NCBI GenBank assembly: GCA_038248985.1
Contig: JBBRWV010000110.1
Location: 1-12,870 of the forward strand
DNA: 12,870 bases
Origin: JBBRWV01 sp038248985
GTDB taxonomy: Bacteria > Planctomycetota > Phycisphaerae > WQYP01
Reading direction: 5' to 3'
Shown here in pieces: positions 1 to 7,206 of this stretch. The position numbers were made by a program, and so were the translations under genes. The notes beneath the pieces are model-generated. The model saw only the letters and a program-made list of their open reading frames with translations, was not told the origin of the DNA and did no database searches. The number at the start of each line of letters is the position of its first letter. The stretch's first letter is position 1.

Positions 1-125
1 CTCACCCGCAAAACCTCGCAAAACACGCCCAAAAACCTCCAAAATCAGCTCCGCGCAATGAAAAACCCGCGGACGAATCCGCGGGTTTTTGGTTGGACGT
101 GATGAACATTCATCACGGCGCCGGG
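1..125. other. Left-edge intergenic sequence
   Basis: No coding region is convincing here. The first 60 bases are C/A-rich and not recognised. They are followed by a strong terminator hairpin (61-90) and a second hairpin (98-117: CGTGATGAA, CA, TTCATCACG, nine perfect pairs). Both lie just downstream of the small minus-strand gene that ends at 126, so this is probably its 3' untranslated region. Confidence 0.5.
61..90 (-). terminator. Rho-independent terminator, probably bidirectional
   Basis: AAAAACCCGCGG, a six-base loop (ACGAAT), then CCGCGGGTTTTT form a perfect 12-bp hairpin with an A-tract on one side and a T-tract on the other. It could therefore end transcription from either direction. 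The nearest upstream gene is the small minus-strand peptide gene ending at 126, so minus-strand use is most likely. It would also insulate that gene from whatever lies to the left. Confidence 0.85.
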
Positions 126-188
126 TTATTTCTTCTTGGCCGGCTTCTTTGCTGGAGCCTTCTTGGCTGGTTTCTTGGCTTTTGCCAT
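126..188 (-). CDS. Twenty-residue lysine/alanine/proline-rich peptide, histone H1-tail-like
   Basis: The reading frame encodes 20 residues: M, AKAK, then KPAKKAPAKKPAKKK. Composition is almost purely Lys, Ala and Pro, like the C-terminal tails of histone H1-like bacterial proteins that bind DNA through charge. The peptide has no fold of its own. A function in nucleic acid or polyanion binding is inference from composition. Reality of the gene rests on its setting: a near-consensus promoter (242-269), a Shine-Dalgarno almost identical to the full complement of the 16S rRNA 3' end (193-205) five bases from the ATG, and a terminator after the stop. It is too short for ordinary gene finders. It could instead be a leader peptide, but no gene follows on the same strand within the window. 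Confidence 0.7.
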   Translation of the reverse strand: MAKAKKPAKKAPAKKPAKKK

Positions 189-192
189 CTGC

Positions 193-221
193 GATCACCC
201 CCTTTCGGTTTTCTTGTGATC
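193..221 (-). promoter_or_regulatory. Extended Shine-Dalgarno within a small 5'UTR hairpin
   Basis: On the minus strand the sequence AAAGGGGGTGATC (193-205) matches 12 of 13 bases of the complement of the usual 16S rRNA 3' end (AAAGGAGGTGATC). Its GTGATC part can pair with GATCAC further upstream in the leader (216-221 on the plus strand). This gives a six-pair hairpin whose 17-base loop carries most of the purine tract. The site is either a very strong ribosome binding site or one tuned by this hairpin. Confidence 0.55.
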
Positions 222-241
222 AGGTGTAGATGTCTGCACTC

Positions 242-276
242 ATTATCAAACGTATCGGGAAATCGTCAATGAAAAA
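242..276 (-). promoter_or_regulatory. Sigma70-type promoter with UP-like element for the small peptide gene
   Basis: Read on the minus strand: -35 TTGACG (264-269) and -10 GATAAT (242-247), each five of six to consensus, spaced 16 bases. A T7 tract (270-276 region) sits immediately upstream of the -35, as in UP elements. More A/T tracts continue up to about 410. The start point would fall near 235, giving a leader of about 47 bases. A strong, constitutive-looking promoter is predicted. Confidence 0.65.
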
Positions 277-423
277 AACAGAATAAGTGCGCGGATTTTT
301 TTATTGCGCGCATTTTTTGCAAACTTTTTTGCCCGCGTGCGACGCAAAAAGTTCCACTTTTCGTCTCTCTGTTTTTCTAATTTCCCACGTTTTTTCCGCG
401 CGCTTTTTTATTCCCCACGCCTC

Positions 424-1323
424 TCATCGCGCCAACCCCAGCGCCCGAAACTGTTTCAGCACAACATCCTCAAAAGCATTGCCAGTATTGGCTGAAACGT
501 AGCTGCACCCATGCGCGTGCGCGAACGATTGCAACTCCGCGATGAACGCCGTCAGCCGTTTATTGTACGCCTGCAGCACCGCGCGATTCGCCGTCACATC
601 CACGCCGACATTTGTCTCCATGTCCACCAGTCGCACGTCGCCCATCAGCTCCGGAGAAATTTCTTGCGGCGCCAAAGTTTGTAGCATCGTTACGTCGTGT
701 TTTCCATACCGCAGACGCTTTACGCCGTCCTCGAACCCCGTGTCCGACAGAAAATCGGAGATCAACACCACCAATCCCGCGCGCTGCGTGCGAATCGCAA
801 AGCGCTGCAACGAAGTGTTCAAATCTGTTTTCCCCCCCGGTTTCAGCACGTCCAGCATCTCCATCAGCCGCAAAATCCCGTGCTTCCCCCGCATCATCCC
901 CGACGGCGGACCCAAATACGTGTCCGACTCCCCATCCACCGCCACCGCCGTAAACGACACCCGATCCGTATTCGCCAGCGCTATGTACGCCAGCGCCGCC
1001 GCCAGCCGCCGCGCATAATCAAACTTCCGCGGATGCCCGTAGTCCATCGACAACGAACAATCCAGCAGAATATGCACCGATAGCTCCTGCTCCTCCACAA
1101 ACAACCGCAACATCAGCGATTCAAACTTGGCGTATGCGTTCCAATCGATCCGCCGAAAGTCATCCCCCTGCACATACGGCCGAAAATCCGCAAACTCCAC
1201 CGACGCCCCATGCGACAATGATCGCCGCTCCCCCCGATCCCCTCCCCGAAACAACTTCCTCGCCACCAGCGTGAGCATCTCCAGCTTCTTCAGAAACTGC
1301 GGAGCAAAAAGCGCATCTGCCAT
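424..1323 (-). CDS. DUF58 domain protein (vWA-like fold)
   Basis: A 299-residue member of the DUF58 family. The hallmark motif RPYVQGDDFRRIDWNA is at residues 48-63. A metal-site-like DCSLSMD (D88, S90, S92) follows, opening a von Willebrand A-like domain, and ISDFLSD lies further on. Family members usually sit beside a MoxR-type AAA ATPase and vWA membrane proteins and are thought to act in chaperone-like or envelope functions. No MoxR gene is in the window. No transmembrane segment or signal peptide is seen, so it is probably the cytoplasmic, short form. I use the ATG at 1323; an in-frame TTG two codons upstream is less likely. GGTGGTGA about six to seven bases upstream is a weak ribosome site. 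The family call is firm; the role is not known. Confidence 0.88.
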   Translation of the reverse strand: MADALFAPQFLKKLEMLTLVARKLFRGGDRGERRSLSHGASVEFADFRPYVQGDDFRRIDWNAYAKFESLMLRLFVEEQELSVHILLDCSLSMDYGHPRKFDYARRLAAALAYIALANTDRVSFTAVAVDGESDTYLGPPSGMMRGKHGILRLMEMLDVLKPGGKTDLNTSLQRFAIRTQRAGLVVLISDFLSDTGFEDGVKRLRYGKHDVTMLQTLAPQEISPELMGDVRLVDMETNVGVDVTANRAVLQAYNKRLTAFIAELQSFAHAHGCSYVSANTGNAFEDVVLKQFRALGLAR

Positions 1324-1406
1324 GACCAATCACCACCGAAAACATCAAAATCCCAATACCAAGGCCGTAGTCTAACCACCAAAGCCCCAACACACGATGC
1401 CCCCTC

Positions 1407-1795
1407 TCAGTACGGACGAATGACTTTGAGACCTCTGAAGAGCCGAAAGTGGCGGTCATTGATCGTCACGATGGGTAGGCCAAGGCGGAGCGCGGTTACG
1501 GCGATCAGGCAATCAGGAAGGCCGGCCTTGTGAGAAAAATGCAGCCTGCGCAGCGCAGTGAGCCCTGCGATGCCGAATCCGCATCGCTCGTGTGCAGGAG
1601 TTCAAATTTTCGGAATAGGCGGTTGAACTTGCCCATCTCTTTGGTGCTGTGCAAGCCAACCAGTACCTCTGCCTGCACGATGGCATGAGTGAACAAGCCG
1701 GTGTCGTCCGGCAGACCCGCGAAGTAGGTGTCGGCGCGCGGGTCGCCGCGGAAAAGGTCAATCAGGAGGGTTGTGTCGAACAGGTAGTCAGTCAT
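1407..1795 (-). pseudogene. PIN-domain (VapC-like) toxin, frameshifted
   Basis: The reading starts with MTDYLFDTTLLIDLFRGD (PIN acidic residues D7 and D12) and keeps QAEVLVG (E43). The open frame then leaves the family pattern after residue 76 and stops at 1505. In the next frame the rest of a PIN domain is plain: GLTALRRLHFSHKAGLPD, CLIAVTALRLGLPIV, then TINDRHFRLF and a stop at 1407-1409. Restoring one base near 1566-1568 would rejoin the frames into a protein of about 129 residues, the usual VapC length, with all acidic residues. As written the gene lacks the distal catalytic aspartates and should be inactive as an RNase. It overlaps the upstream antitoxin gene by eight bases, a normal TA arrangement. 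A sequencing or assembly error is the main alternative to real decay. Confidence 0.8.
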
Positions 1796-2057
1796 TGGTT
1801 TTGCGCTGCATCACTCGCCGACGGAGCTCCAAGGCGGTTTCAACGGTATCGGTGGGCAGGTCGATACGGTTCCGCCACATACCTTTCGTAGCATCGAGCG
1901 CCGTTCGAGCCTTGCCCAGCGTTTTGCGAAGAGGCTTCTTTGCACCAGCCGACGGACGGGACCGAATACGGATGGTACGGAGATAAAGGAGCGATTCCTG
2001 GCGTTGTTTGGCCGGTAAGGCTTTGACTTCGCGCGCAATCTGGTCAAGAACGGTCAT
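1788..2057 (-). CDS. Putative antitoxin partner of the frameshifted PIN toxin
   Basis: An 89-residue basic protein beginning MTVLDQIAREVKALPAKQRQ, with a conserved-looking tail (ALDATKGMWRNRIDLPTDTV, then ELRRRV) typical of small antitoxins whose C-terminus wraps the PIN toxin. I do not recognise a named DNA-binding domain with certainty. The start at 2057 is chosen over a longer in-frame start at 2129 because AAAGGGGTG lies just upstream of this ATG. The extension would also carry unconserved sequence. It overlaps the toxin start by eight bases, so the two are co-transcribed. The assignment depends mainly on this position. Confidence 0.7.
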   Translation of the reverse strand: MTVLDQIAREVKALPAKQRQESLLYLRTIRIRSRPSAGAKKPLRKTLGKARTALDATKGMWRNRIDLPTDTVETALELRRRVMQRKTND

Positions 2058-2125
2058 GGGCACCCCTTTCTTCGCCCCCCATTGTAACAAATCCCCCAAC
2101 GGCAAGCCTCCCGCATCCCCAATCT

Positions 2126-4318
2126 TCACCCCACATCCGCCAACGATATCGTATCCCCAAACTTCCCCAACACCTCCTTACGCAACTCCCCATGCGATGC
2201 GTCCAGCAACCGCGGATCCGCCGCAATCGTATTAAACGCATCCCGCCGGCTCATCGGCAGCAAGTGCGGATCAAACAGCAAATCCGCAAAATGCAGATCC
2301 GTGCTCCCCGACTGCGCCGTCCCCAGCAACTGCCCCATCCCCCGAATCTTCAAATCCTCCTCCGCAATCTTGAACCCGCTCGCGTGCTTCACCATCGCCT
2401 GCAACCGCGCAATCGAATCCTCCGTCGCCTGGTCCCCCAGCAAAATACAGTACGACTGCTTCAACCCCCGCCCCACCCGCCCTCTCAACTGATGCAACTG
2501 CGACAACCCAAACCGTTCCGCATGTTCGATCACCATGATCGTCGCGTTCGGCACATCCACCCCCACCTCAATCACCGTCGTGGCCACCAGAACATCAATC
2601 AGCTTCTGCCGAAAACGCTCCATAATGTGCTGCCGCGTCTCCGTCGCCATCCGACCATGCAGCAACCCCACTCGAAAATCCTTCAGCGGCCCCTTCTGCA
2701 GCTCCTCCTGCGTCCCCGCCACCGTCCGTAACTCCAACTCGCTCTCATCAATCGCCGGCACCACCACATACGCCTGCTCCCCCTCCTTCACCCGCGTCGC
2801 CACCCACCCATAAATATCCTCCCGCGACGACGACGGCGACAACCGCGTATGAATCGTCTGCCGCCCCGGTGGCAATTCATCAATCACCGATACGTCCAAA
2901 TCCCCAAACGCCGTCATCGCCAGCGTCCGCGGAATCGGCGTCGCCGTCATCACCAAAATGTGCGGCGTCATCCCCCCGCCCGCCTCCATCGGCTTCGTTC
3001 GTATCGCCGATCGCTGCTCCACCCCAAACTTGTGCTGCTCATCAATCACCACCAGCGCCAAAGACTGAAACTTCACCGCCTCCGCCAAAAGCGCATGCGT
3101 CCCCACAATCAAATGGATCGACCCCTCCGCCAGCCGCTTCCGTACCGACTCCTTCTCCTTCGCCCCCATCGACCCCGTCAGCAACGCAATCTTCACCTTC
3201 TTCCCCTCCAGCAGCTTCTGCAATGTGATCGAATGCTGCTCCGCCAAGATCTCCGTCGGCGCCAATAGCGCCGCCTGATGCCCCTCAAACGCCTCCCCCC
3301 GCCCCACCGCTCCCTTCTCCTTCGCATCTTCCTGACCCCTCACTGGCCCCTGACCCCTTCGTGTGGCCGCCGCCGCCAACATCGCATACAACGCCACCAC
3401 CGTCTTCCCGCTCCCCACATCCCCCTGCAAAAGACGATTCATCGGCTTCGCCCCGCCCAAATCTTTCCGTATCGACGCCACCACCCGATCCTGCGCCCCC
3501 GTCAACGTAAACGGCAGCAACGCCCGTATTCGCCCGTCCACCGCATCATCCACCCGCAACGGCAACGCCGGATTCGAATTCCGCGCATGATAGCGCTTCA
3601 ACGCCACCGCCGTCTGATGCAAAAAGAACTCGTGATACGCCAGCGTCCGCCGCGCCGCAATATGCTCTGCCCGCGTCCGTGGCTGATGGATCTTCACCAA
3701 CGCCTCTCGCCGCGTCATAAAATTCCGCTCCGCCAGATGCCCCGCCGGCAACCACTCCGCCACCTGCCCCACCAACTCCTCCAAACACCCCCCAATCAAT
3801 CGCCCCATCACCGCCGACGTCAACTCCGTCGTCGCCGGGTACACCGCCTCAATCCGCTCCCCCGTCTGCCCCGCCGACTCCCCATCCGACACCTTCTCCC
3901 ACTGCGGCTGCACAATCTGCGGCCGATCCCGAAACACCGTCACCTTCCCCGTCACCCGAATATGCATCCCCGGCTGCAACTTCTGATCCAACCCATACGC
4001 ATTAAACCAAGTCAACACGCACCGCCCCCCTGCTGACCCCGACGCATCCTCCAGCAACGCCTCAAACCGCCGTGGCTTCCGCGGCACCGCGATCATCCGC
4101 GTCTGCAGCAAAATCCCCCGTATAGTCGCCATCTCCCCCACCTTCACCGTCTTGATCGACGCCTCCGCCGTATACGTCAAATAGTCTCGCGGATAATGAA
4201 AAAGCAAATCCCCACACGTCCGAATATTTAACGCCAGCAACTGACCCGCCCGCGCCGGCCCCACGCCCTTCACATACTGCATCGGTGTCGAAAGTGTCAG
4301 CGGTAATGCGTCTGCCAT
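2126..4318 (-). CDS. recG: ATP-dependent DNA helicase RecG
   Basis: A 730-residue superfamily 2 helicase that remodels stalled replication forks and Holliday junctions. The N-terminal wedge region with an OB fold runs to about residue 260. Walker A GDVGSGKT is at 299-306, motif Ia APTEILAEQH at 353-362, the DEQH box at 426-429 followed by KFGVEQR, then TATPIPRTLA, and HQLRGRVGRG near 610. The family averages about 690-700 residues. Here about 27 extra low-complexity residues sit between Walker A and motif Ia (about 320-347), which makes the protein long. The start MADALPLTLS at 4318 is chosen because the open frame upstream overlaps the next gene and is unlike RecG. No clear ribosome site is visible. 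The gene stands alone between two toxin-antitoxin pairs. Confidence 0.95.
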   Translation of the reverse strand: MADALPLTLSTPMQYVKGVGPARAGQLLALNIRTCGDLLFHYPRDYLTYTAEASIKTVKVGEMATIRGILLQTRMIAVPRKPRRFEALLEDASGSAGGRCVLTWFNAYGLDQKLQPGMHIRVTGKVTVFRDRPQIVQPQWEKVSDGESAGQTGERIEAVYPATTELTSAVMGRLIGGCLEELVGQVAEWLPAGHLAERNFMTRREALVKIHQPRTRAEHIAARRTLAYHEFFLHQTAVALKRYHARNSNPALPLRVDDAVDGRIRALLPFTLTGAQDRVVASIRKDLGGAKPMNRLLQGDVGSGKTVVALYAMLAAAATRRGQGPVRGQEDAKEKGAVGRGEAFEGHQAALLAPTEILAEQHSITLQKLLEGKKVKIALLTGSMGAKEKESVRKRLAEGSIHLIVGTHALLAEAVKFQSLALVVIDEQHKFGVEQRSAIRTKPMEAGGGMTPHILVMTATPIPRTLAMTAFGDLDVSVIDELPPGRQTIHTRLSPSSSREDIYGWVATRVKEGEQAYVVVPAIDESELELRTVAGTQEELQKGPLKDFRVGLLHGRMATETRQHIMERFRQKLIDVLVATTVIEVGVDVPNATIMVIEHAERFGLSQLHQLRGRVGRGLKQSYCILLGDQATEDSIARLQAMVKHASGFKIAEEDLKIRGMGQLLGTAQSGSTDLHFADLLFDPHLLPMSRRDAFNTIAADPRLLDASHGELRKEVLGKFGDTISLADVG

Positions 4319-4385
4319 GCAGCTAATAATGGATGAAGACGCCAAAATGAGCAATCCACCAATCCCCTCGCACCCCGCCCACTCC

Positions 4386-4772
4386 TCACTCCAGAATTCG
4401 CACCCCATAAGATTGAAACGCACTATCCGTCGTCATGATCGCCAAACGCTCGCTCACCGCCTGCGCAATGATCATGCGATCGACCGGATCGCGATGATGC
4501 CACGGCAACTGATGCGCCAGTAACGCATGCTCCAGCCTAAGCGGCGCTACTTCAATTCCCAACAACCCGACCTGCTGCGGCACAAAAATCTCCGGCGCCA
4601 CCGCCAAGTCCAGCTTCTTCATCGCATACTTCGTCCCAATTTCCCACACGCTCGCCGCATTCATCACCAAATCGTTCGCCCCATTTTCCAAATATTTCCG
4701 CATCGACACGGTCAACCGCTCCGGCTCCAGCGACGCCCAAAGAAACACATGTGTATCCAGCAGTATCTTCAT
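4386..4772 (-). CDS. PIN-domain ribonuclease toxin (VapC family)
   Basis: A 128-residue PIN domain of the type starting MKILLDTHVFLWA. Acidic residues expected to bind the metal are present: D6, E44 (SVWEI), D95 and D98 (HHRDPVDR), and D116 (TTDSAF). PIN toxins cleave RNA, often tRNA or rRNA, until restrained by their antitoxin. The upstream Phd-like gene overlaps by four bases (ATGA-type junction at 4769-4772), which marks a translationally coupled TA operon. Nothing suggests inactivation. Confidence 0.9.
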   Translation of the reverse strand: MKILLDTHVFLWASLEPERLTVSMRKYLENGANDLVMNAASVWEIGTKYAMKKLDLAVAPEIFVPQQVGLLGIEVAPLRLEHALLAHQLPWHHRDPVDRMIIAQAVSERLAIMTTDSAFQSYGVRILE

Positions 4773-5059
4773 CGACGACGTTTCTTATTCCGTTCCCCCG
4801 CCTTCACCGGCGGAAAAACCGAACCGCTGTAAAACGCGTCCTCAATCTCCGCATCGGGCGCATTAAAATCATCCGCCACGCGCCCCATCCCCACCCCCGT
4901 GCCCAACATCCGCTTCCCCTTCACTTTGCCCGCCGCCAGCACAATCTTCGCAAACGTCTTGCCCGACTTCGCGATAAACACCTCATCCCCCCGCCGCACC
5001 TGCTCCAACAGCCGAGAAAGCTGCGTCTTCGCCTCATGAATGTTGTAAGTGCGTGTCAT
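4769..5059 (-). CDS. Phd/YefM-family antitoxin
   Basis: A 96-residue protein opening MTRTYNIHEAKTQLSRLLEQ followed by VRRGDEVFIAKSGKTFAKIV, the standard Phd/YefM N-terminal DNA-binding and dimerisation region. The C-terminal part (about 45-96), with DDFNAPDAEIEDAFYSG, is the expected toxin-embracing tail, and the protein ends in a basic run (KKRRR). It would repress its own operon and neutralise the PIN toxin encoded immediately downstream. No strong ribosome site is seen upstream of 5059. Confidence 0.88.
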   Translation of the reverse strand: MTRTYNIHEAKTQLSRLLEQVRRGDEVFIAKSGKTFAKIVLAAGKVKGKRMLGTGVGMGRVADDFNAPDAEIEDAFYSGSVFPPVKAGERNKKRRR

Positions 5060-5090
5060 GCCATCAGGTTAGCTAATCTCGTGGACTCAT

Positions 5091-5999
5091 TCAAGCAAAC
5101 GTCCTCCCCGTCAACCTCTCATATCCCTCCACATACTTCGCCCGGGTCTCCCTCACCACATCCGACGGCAACTCCGGTCCCGGCGGCACCTTCCCCCAAC
5201 TCAACGTCTCCAGATAATTCCGCAAATACTGCTTGTCAAAACTCGCCTGGTCACGCCCCACCTCATACCCATCCGCCGGCCAAAAACGCGACGAATCCGG
5301 CGTCAACGCCTCATCAATCAATATCGGCGTCCCCCCCCCATCCACATCCGCCCGCGTCCCAAACTCAAACTTCGTGTCCGCTATCAATATTCCCCGACCC
5401 GCCGCATAGTCCGACGCCCGACTATACAACCCAATCGCCAGATCCCGGCACTTCATCATCAACTCCCGCCCAATCTGCCCGCACGCATCCTCAAACGCTA
5501 TCGGCATGTCATGCCCCGCCTCCGCTTTCGTCGTCGGCGTAAAAATCGGCTCCGCCAACTTCTCGCACTGCCGCAAACCCTCCGCCAACTTCACCCCCGA
5601 CACCGCCCGCCCCGCCTGGTAATCCTTCCAACCCGACCCCGTAATATACCCCCGCACCACACACTCTATCGGCACCACCTGCGTGTGCTTCACCACCACC
5701 GCCCGCCCCGCCAGCCACGACGCATGCGGCCGCAAAAACCCCGGAAACCTCCCCGCCTCCGTCTCCACCAAATGATGCTCAAACCGAAAACCCTTCCCCA
5801 ACAACTCAAACCAAAAATTCGACAACTGCGTCAAGATCCGCCCCTTGTCCGGTATCCCCGTCGGCATAATCACGTCAAACGCCGAAATCCGATCCGACGC
5901 GACAATCAACAACAAATCCCCCGGCAGCGTGTAAACATCCCGCACCTTCCCCCGACGCACAGGTAATTCCGGTATCGAAGAATTCAGCAACGCAGGCAT
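5091..5999 (-). CDS. purC: Phosphoribosylaminoimidazole-succinocarboxamide synthase (SAICAR synthetase)
   Basis: A 302-residue enzyme of purine biosynthesis that joins aspartate to CAIR using ATP. Visible family motifs are RRGKVRDVY (15-23), SDRISAFDVIMPTGIPDKG (from 36), the central IECVVRGYITGSGWKDYQ, then ILIADTKFEFG, and near the end LIDEALTPDSSRFWP with YEVGRDQASFDKQ. At about 300 residues it is the longer, yeast-like form rather than the roughly 240-residue form of many bacteria. AGAGGTGATAA directly before the ATG at 5999 is a good ribosome site. It is divergent from trhO across about 210 bases. Confidence 0.96.
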   Translation of the reverse strand: MPALLNSSIPELPVRRGKVRDVYTLPGDLLLIVASDRISAFDVIMPTGIPDKGRILTQLSNFWFELLGKGFRFEHHLVETEAGRFPGFLRPHASWLAGRAVVVKHTQVVPIECVVRGYITGSGWKDYQAGRAVSGVKLAEGLRQCEKLAEPIFTPTTKAEAGHDMPIAFEDACGQIGRELMMKCRDLAIGLYSRASDYAAGRGILIADTKFEFGTRADVDGGGTPILIDEALTPDSSRFWPADGYEVGRDQASFDKQYLRNYLETLSWGKVPPGPELPSDVVRETRAKYVEGYERLTGRTFA

Positions 6000-6173
6000 T
6001 TATCACCTCTACGCCAGAAAAAACCACTTCGCAAACCTCAAGTTTCAAGGTTCCCACCCCAAACTTCAAGCGCCCAACACCCCTCCCCCTACAAAATCCC
6101 CCCTCCCTCATCGTCCCTCCCCAAAATTGCTGCTAAAATCCCTCACCTGACCCTTGGCCCCTGCCCCCCCCAA

Positions 6174-6201
6174 AACCTTGAACCTTGAACCTTGAACCTT
6201 A
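6174..6201. repeat. Four tandem 7-bp units (AACCTTG) before trhO
   Basis: Three perfect AACCTTG units (6174-6194) and a fourth ending in A (6195-6201) lie 12 bases upstream of the trhO start. A reverse copy, TTCAAGGTT, sits at 6044-6052 on the purC side of the same divergent spacer. The repeat occupies the place of the trhO leader, where no ribosome site is visible. Confidence 0.8.
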
Positions 6202-6213
6202 GAAATTTGATAC

Positions 6214-7047
6214 ATGCCCCTCATCCTCAACATCGCCGCCTACCAGTTCGCCCCCCTCCAGAACCTCCCCGACCTCCGCGCCCAACTCGCCCAACTCTGC
6301 TCCCTCCACCATCTCCGCGGCTCCATCCTCCTCAGCACCGAAGGCCTCAACCTCTTCGTCGCCGGTGAACGCCCCGACATCGACGCCCTCCTCGCCCGCG
6401 TCCGACAAATCCCCGGCCTCGAACATATCCCCGTCAAAGAGAGCCTCAGCTCCCACCGCCCCTTCAACCGCATGCTCGTCAAAATCAAACGCGAAATCAT
6501 CGCCTTCGGCGTCCCCGGCATCGACCCCTCCCAACACACCTCCCGCCGCATCTCCCCTCAACAACTCAAAACCTGGCTCGATGAAGGCCGCCCTCTCACC
6601 CTCCTCGACACCCGCAACAATTTCGAATTCCACGTCGGCACCTTCCTCCACGCCCTCCCCGCCAACATCGAAGACTTCCGCGACTTCCCCGCCACCATCT
6701 CCCGCCTCCCCACTTCCCTCAAAAATCAAACCGTCGTCACCTTCTGTACCGGCGGCATCCGCTGCGAAAAAGCCGCTCCCCTCCTCGAACGCGAAGGCTT
6801 CACCGACGTCTACCAACTCGATGGCGGCATCCTCAAATACTTCGCCGACTGCGGCGCCGCGCACTTCCACGGCCACTGCTTCGTCTTCGACCAACGCGTC
6901 GCCCTCAACTCCTCCCTCCAACCCGCCGACCTCCACCAATGCTTCGCCTGCCAATCCGTCCTCTCCTCCGCCGATCTCACCTCCCCCCTCTACACCGAAG
7001 GCCAGTCCTGCCCCCATTGCAGTCCCCACCCAGCCTCCCCCCAATAG
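6214..7047 (+). CDS. trhO: tRNA uridine(34) 5-hydroxylase TrhO (YceA family, rhodanese-like)
   Basis: A 277-residue member of the YceA/TrhO family, which hydroxylates U34 of tRNA to ho5U using oxygen. The N-terminal acylphosphatase-like region (1-100) includes RGSILLSTEGLNLFVAG. A rhodanese domain follows (LLDTRNNFEF at 130-139), with active-site C178 in FCTGGIRCEKA. The C-terminal segment carries two Cys pairs (C243/C246 and C266/C269) that could bind zinc. Length is normal if slightly short at the C-terminus. The start at 6214 has no clear ribosome site. Codons end mostly in C, in contrast to G-ending codons in the minus-strand neighbours. Confidence 0.93.
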   Translation: MPLILNIAAYQFAPLQNLPDLRAQLAQLCSLHHLRGSILLSTEGLNLFVAGERPDIDALLARVRQIPGLEHIPVKESLSSHRPFNRMLVKIKREIIAFGVPGIDPSQHTSRRISPQQLKTWLDEGRPLTLLDTRNNFEFHVGTFLHALPANIEDFRDFPATISRLPTSLKNQTVVTFCTGGIRCEKAAPLLEREGFTDVYQLDGGILKYFADCGAAHFHGHCFVFDQRVALNSSLQPADLHQCFACQSVLSSADLTSPLYTEGQSCPHCSPHPASPQ

Positions 7048-7121
7048 CCCCCTCACTGACCCCGATCGCCTCCCCAAATCCATCTCCTATCACAATTCTA
7101 TGAATTAACCGCCCAATGGTT

Positions 7122-7149
7122 TTGTTTTTACGACATTTATCACTATGAT
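7122..7149 (+). promoter_or_regulatory. Candidate promoter for nirA
   Basis: TTGTTT (7122-7127) and TATGAT (7144-7149, five of six to the -10 consensus) are spaced 16 bases, within an AT-rich island in otherwise C-rich sequence. The start point would be near 7157, leaving about 50 bases to the ATG at 7207. A small inverted repeat, AATTC-TAT-GAATT (7094-7106), lies just upstream and could bind a regulator. Confidence 0.4.
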
Positions 7150-7206
7150 TCATTCCGGTTGATTACATACCAACCCACTAGGCAACCCCCTTTCTGGAGT
7201 CGTAAC

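Noticed and set aside
4319..4423. Longer RecG N-terminus starting at 4423
   Set aside because: The extra 35 residues are unlike RecG and overlap the PIN toxin gene; the start at 4318 gives a normal N-terminus.
6199..7083. Minus-strand 294-residue open frame opposite trhO
   Set aside because: It is a Gly/Glu/Ala-rich shadow caused by C-ending codons in trhO; the plus strand encodes all TrhO motifs.
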